From assembly GCF_051106095.1 (NCBI RefSeq), contig NC_135785.1:181466045-181530044 (forward strand): DNA of 64,000 nucleotides, given 5' to 3'. Position numbers and translations under genes: made by a program. Origin of the DNA: Pogona vitticeps (taxonomy: Eukaryota > Chordata > Lepidosauria > Squamata > Agamidae). Positions 60,801 to 64,000 of this stretch are shown piece after piece. The stretch's first letter is position 1, and each line of letters opens with the position of its first letter. A model generated the notes under the pieces. The model saw only the letters and a program-made list of their open reading frames with translations. It did not search any database and had not been told where the DNA came from.

Positions 60801-63091
60801 TTAAATAGTTGTAGTATGGTAACAGTGGTTTTCCTGAGGTGAACTGGAAGAAACACAAATCTTCACACAAGCACTGCTGAAAATGTGGTTTATATGCCAG
60901 CGCGCAAGTCAAAGGCTTTAACCACAATAATAAACTATGTTTGGTCCTGTCTTTTTCCAGATTAGAGGCTAAAAGAAAAAGGTGGAAACTAAATTTAAAC
61001 ACAGGAATTCATAAAAGAGTTTCATAAGTTTTTGATTTTACAACCTGGGTGGCAAACTTGATCTTTAACTGAAAATGTTTTTAATGTTTGTTGGAAAGAA
61101 AGTCCATAAGCATTCTTTAAAACCTTGGAGGGCCTGGAAAGTAGAGCAGTTAACAAAAGGCAGCGATGACTTTTCATAAGGCGCAACCAAAATCAAAATG
61201 CCTTCGAAGAGAACATGTACACCCTTTTATAGGAAATCAAAACCTCACTCCCATGAATGGTGTAATGATCCAAGTTGGATGAATCCTTTAGAAAACAGTA
61301 AAATATGTGGATGAAATTATTAAGCATAAGCAAAACACATGGCTTTTGGGAACCCTCCTTTTAAAATTAGAACAATTCTTTTGAAGGAAGTCTGTGCCAT
61401 CGTGCCCTGGAAGTGTTACGGGCAATATTCAACATATCAGTCCATTGCAATGTTCTTCACCTGAGTGAAGGTTTTACCAAATGGGGCCGAGCTTTTTTGT
61501 TTCTTGAAAAACAGTCCTATTCTGTATCATGTGACTTTAAAAGCAGCAGAAAGGTCCTTGAAATGCTGTGATGTGTTATGTTAGCTGTAGCTCCAAGGAG
61601 ATAAGTTAGACTTTGTATCAGCAATGCTATACTGACTCTTTGATCTTTTTGAAATAGGAAGTAGGGAATCTCCATGAGATCCTGGCTTATCAGTAGGAAG
61701 CATAATATTTTGATTCTGACAATGATTGTAGCTTTGTTTGGATATTCAAATTTTGGAAAGGGAGCACAGCGTGTGCCCGTCTTTGCTTACATAGAATGTT
61801 GCAGGGCTGAAAAAGAAAGCTTCATCTGCATGTGAAAGGCCTCCACTTGGGCTAGAAATCTGGAACATCAGAGTTCTGGCTTGTTTGGAGACTGTCCATG
61901 TATAAGAGAGGCTCTGCTCTTTGGAACTATAATTTCCATGTGAGCAGAGCAGTGAAGGAAGTGGTGGGCAAACTTATGGTCCTGTCCTTGCATGGTTATG
62001 GAGTTGAGATTTTGAACACCTTAATAGATCTTGCATTTTTCTTAACTTGTCAGCTAAAGTCTTAAGCATGTAGCTGAGTATGTAGGCAGCCACCATTCTG
62101 GAATAATATAAAATAAATAAGTGTGTCACAGCTTTCAACTGACATGTTGTTCAGTTTTTCCAAGAGATACCGGCAGTGATGGTTGAATCCAAAGCTGCTG
62201 TTCTCTGAATCTCAGCAGCAATATATAGTTTCTGTTCTTTATTGATGAGGTATGAAAATACAGAGAAGATTAGTTTAATTCTTTATTATTGCACAACTTG
62301 TTTAAGCTGTGCAAAAAGAAGCCAACTATGTAGGAAAGAACTGCATAGCAATACAGCTGTAGTTTCTGACCAACACACACAATAAAAAGTTCATGCCAGA
62401 TGTCTTAAATCTATTTTTGGCTGGTAGGATGCTATTTTTGTGTGGTCATGGCTGATAACAAAGAACTGCTGATAACTGAAACTCCCCCCCCCCATTGGAG
62501 ATTATTAAGAAGAAACAAAAAAGAAAACTCTCCAAGGACAACAACCTGATACAAAGTCATCATTCCTCATGAAACCCAATAGTGTGTGACACTGCGTTTC
62601 CGCACCCAGTCTCATGCTTGTTTATACAGGTGTCTTTAGAGGAATGTGGGCATTTTAAGCTTAAGCAGTGAAAGATGATAAGCTAATGGGCCTTGCTCTG
62701 TCCCTTGCTGTCTTTTTCTTTAGACTGCAACATCTCTGTCCTGCTTCATCTGTTTAAATCAACGGACATGATCCACTCTCCTCCCCTCTAACACCTCATG
62801 TGTTATTCTTGGAATGTCCTAAATTCTTATAAGTGCTCTGTCTACTTTCAGAGAGCTGTTTTCCCCTTACTTGCAAATTTTTTGGAGGGGAGTGAAAACA
62901 ATGCTATGCAGCACACAGCTGTTTTTAGTGACTATCTCATGCATATTTTAGAAAATAAACTTTCCATAAGTGTAGCATCCTTATCTAGATCTTTATTTTT
63001 TAATGAAGAAGCTTTATCTTGGTGTCAGTGTTGTGGACTGGACTGAGCATATGTTGAAGCACAGTGCTTTCAGCTATGCCCCCTCCTAGTG
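57867..63091. other. intron, 5.2 kb without a recognised feature
   Basis: Low in recognisable repeats compared with the rest of the window. Small items: a tandem 'ggcttagtga' near 59263-59281, C runs near 59935-59944 and 62485-62494, and a T/C-rich run near 60670-60705. No exon, RNA gene or transposon recognised. Confidence 0.4.
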
Positions 63092-63099
63092 TTTTAAGA

Positions 63100-63235
63100 C
63101 AATGGTTTCCAGCGTTGGGTCCCCAAATAATGTTGGACTAAAACTCCCAGAAGCCTTCACCACTAAACATGCTGGCCAGGATTTCTGGAATTTTTAGTCC
63201 AAGAACATCTGGGGATCCAAGGTTGGGAACCACGG
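63100..63235. mobile_element. hAT-type palindromic MITE with 8-bp duplication
   Basis: CAATGGTTTCCAGCGTTGGG opposes the complement of CCGTGGTTCCCAACCTTGGA. The 8-mer ttttaaga is duplicated at 63092-63099 and 63236-63243. Arms contain 'ggactaaaactcccagaagc' and its counterpart. The duplication length places the family in hAT and, by homology, also the copies at 19932 and 50246. Confidence 0.8.
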
Positions 63236-63498
63236 TTTTAAGACAACAGCTCCCATGGTCCTTCACCATTGGCTGTGCTAACTGTAGATCTGATGGAAGT
63301 TACAAGTCAGAAACCTCCGGAGGACTGTAGTTGCCTATCTGGGTCAAAGGAAATGGAAGTTCAGCAGTCTTATATTAAATAATAAATTCAGAAATTAAGG
63401 CTTCCTCAGAGCCTCTTCAAGTCTCAAATACATCAGAGTTTCCACTACTCAGTGTAATGTGCGATAAGCTGTCATGGCCATGAAATATCCTATAAACC

Positions 63499-63808
63499 CA
63501 GGGTCCCCAATCCCCGGTATCGGGGCACAGCCTTTGCAGGACCAGGCCAGAGAAACAGATCTCCCACCGCCCCCCATGCACATACACATGTATGGACATC
63601 ACCCCATACACACACGGATGCACACATGCCCTGCTCACACACGTATGGACACACACACGCCCCCCACATGTGCACACGGGTGCCCCCCACGCACGCACAA
63701 ATGGGTGCCCCGTCCACCCACGCACAAATGGGTGCCCCATCCACCCACACACAGATGCCCCCCTGCCCCCCAACGGGTCCACGGTTTGGAAAAGATTGGG
63801 GACCACTG
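63499..63808. mobile_element. hAT-like element with internal minisatellite
   Basis: CAGGGTCCCCAATCCCCGGT opposes the complement of CAGTGGTCCCCAATCTTTTC. Between the ends lies a run of imperfect units, 'cacacacgg-tgcc' and 'caaatgggtgcccc', at about 63570-63765. Frames in both strands are repeat-derived. No target duplication could be confirmed. Confidence 0.55.
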
Positions 63809-64000
63809 CACTTTGTTAACCAATGGTACACATGTCACTGGTGCGACAAAGAAGTGATGAAGTTGGGATGCAGGTTTATCATAACAATTGTTAATAAATC
63901 ACTCCTTTTCATCTCTTGTGTCTTGTATGTGTGATGTTATTATGTCTTCTACCACCACTCCTGTGATGGATTGTCCAATTTTTTATTCTCAAGATCTTTG

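Noticed and set aside
63417-63934. Overlapping His/Pro/Thr-rich frames on both strands
   Set aside because: They are translations of the minisatellite within a hAT-like element.

Overview
This is vertebrate genomic DNA, almost certainly from a squamate reptile and probably a lizard. It carries an RTE-BovB LINE with recognisable reverse transcriptase motifs, a full-length Sauria-type SINE, an L1 relic, an L2/CR1-superclade LINE family typical of reptile genomes, many tRNA-derived SINEs and many short palindromic DNA transposons. The species cannot be fixed from the sequence. No prokaryotic gene organisation, CRISPR array, ERV or LTR retrotransposon was recognised.

Only one host gene is supported. 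A CpG island (about 6230-8280) contains the first coding exon of SHROOM2 (7946-8179, + strand). It encodes the start of the N-terminal PDZ domain and ends at a clean splice donor. Everything from 8180 to the end of the window is read as the first intron (at least 55.8 kb), because no later SHROOM2 exon was found. Positions 1-6230 are the 5' flank, and no neighbouring gene was recognised there.

The rest is a mosaic of mobile-element relics. (1) Three RTE-BovB pieces of different age: an old minus-strand relic at 3690-4262, a 3' stub at 35866-35956, and a 1.95-kb 5'-truncated copy at 38608-40560 that landed inside a palindromic MITE and is flanked by an 11-bp target duplication. (2) L2/CR1-superclade pieces at 1790-2055, 16060-17340, 33703-34115 and 42990-43225, an L1 3' end at 18040-18745, and another LINE 3' end at 35268-35850 ending in a (TAGA)n array. 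(3) Sauria and other tRNA-type SINEs. (4) Tigger-like elements with CAGTGGTGCC termini and TA duplications, hAT-type MITEs with exact 8-bp duplications, a TGTTTCCCC-ended TA element and a large GC-rich fold-back element at 36419-37230.

No complete undescribed system is visible. The observation most worth a second look is a short palindromic element with two copies (19014-19175 and 51427-51715). Both copies have the same termini but variable 10-12 bp target duplications. The longer one carries a CTGANGA-stem-GAAAC motif in both halves that resembles a hammerhead ribozyme core, as found in Penelope-like retroelements. Other points are a three-layer insertion nest at 18753-19440, the BovB-into-MITE insertion, and a leader uORF upstream of the SHROOM2 start.
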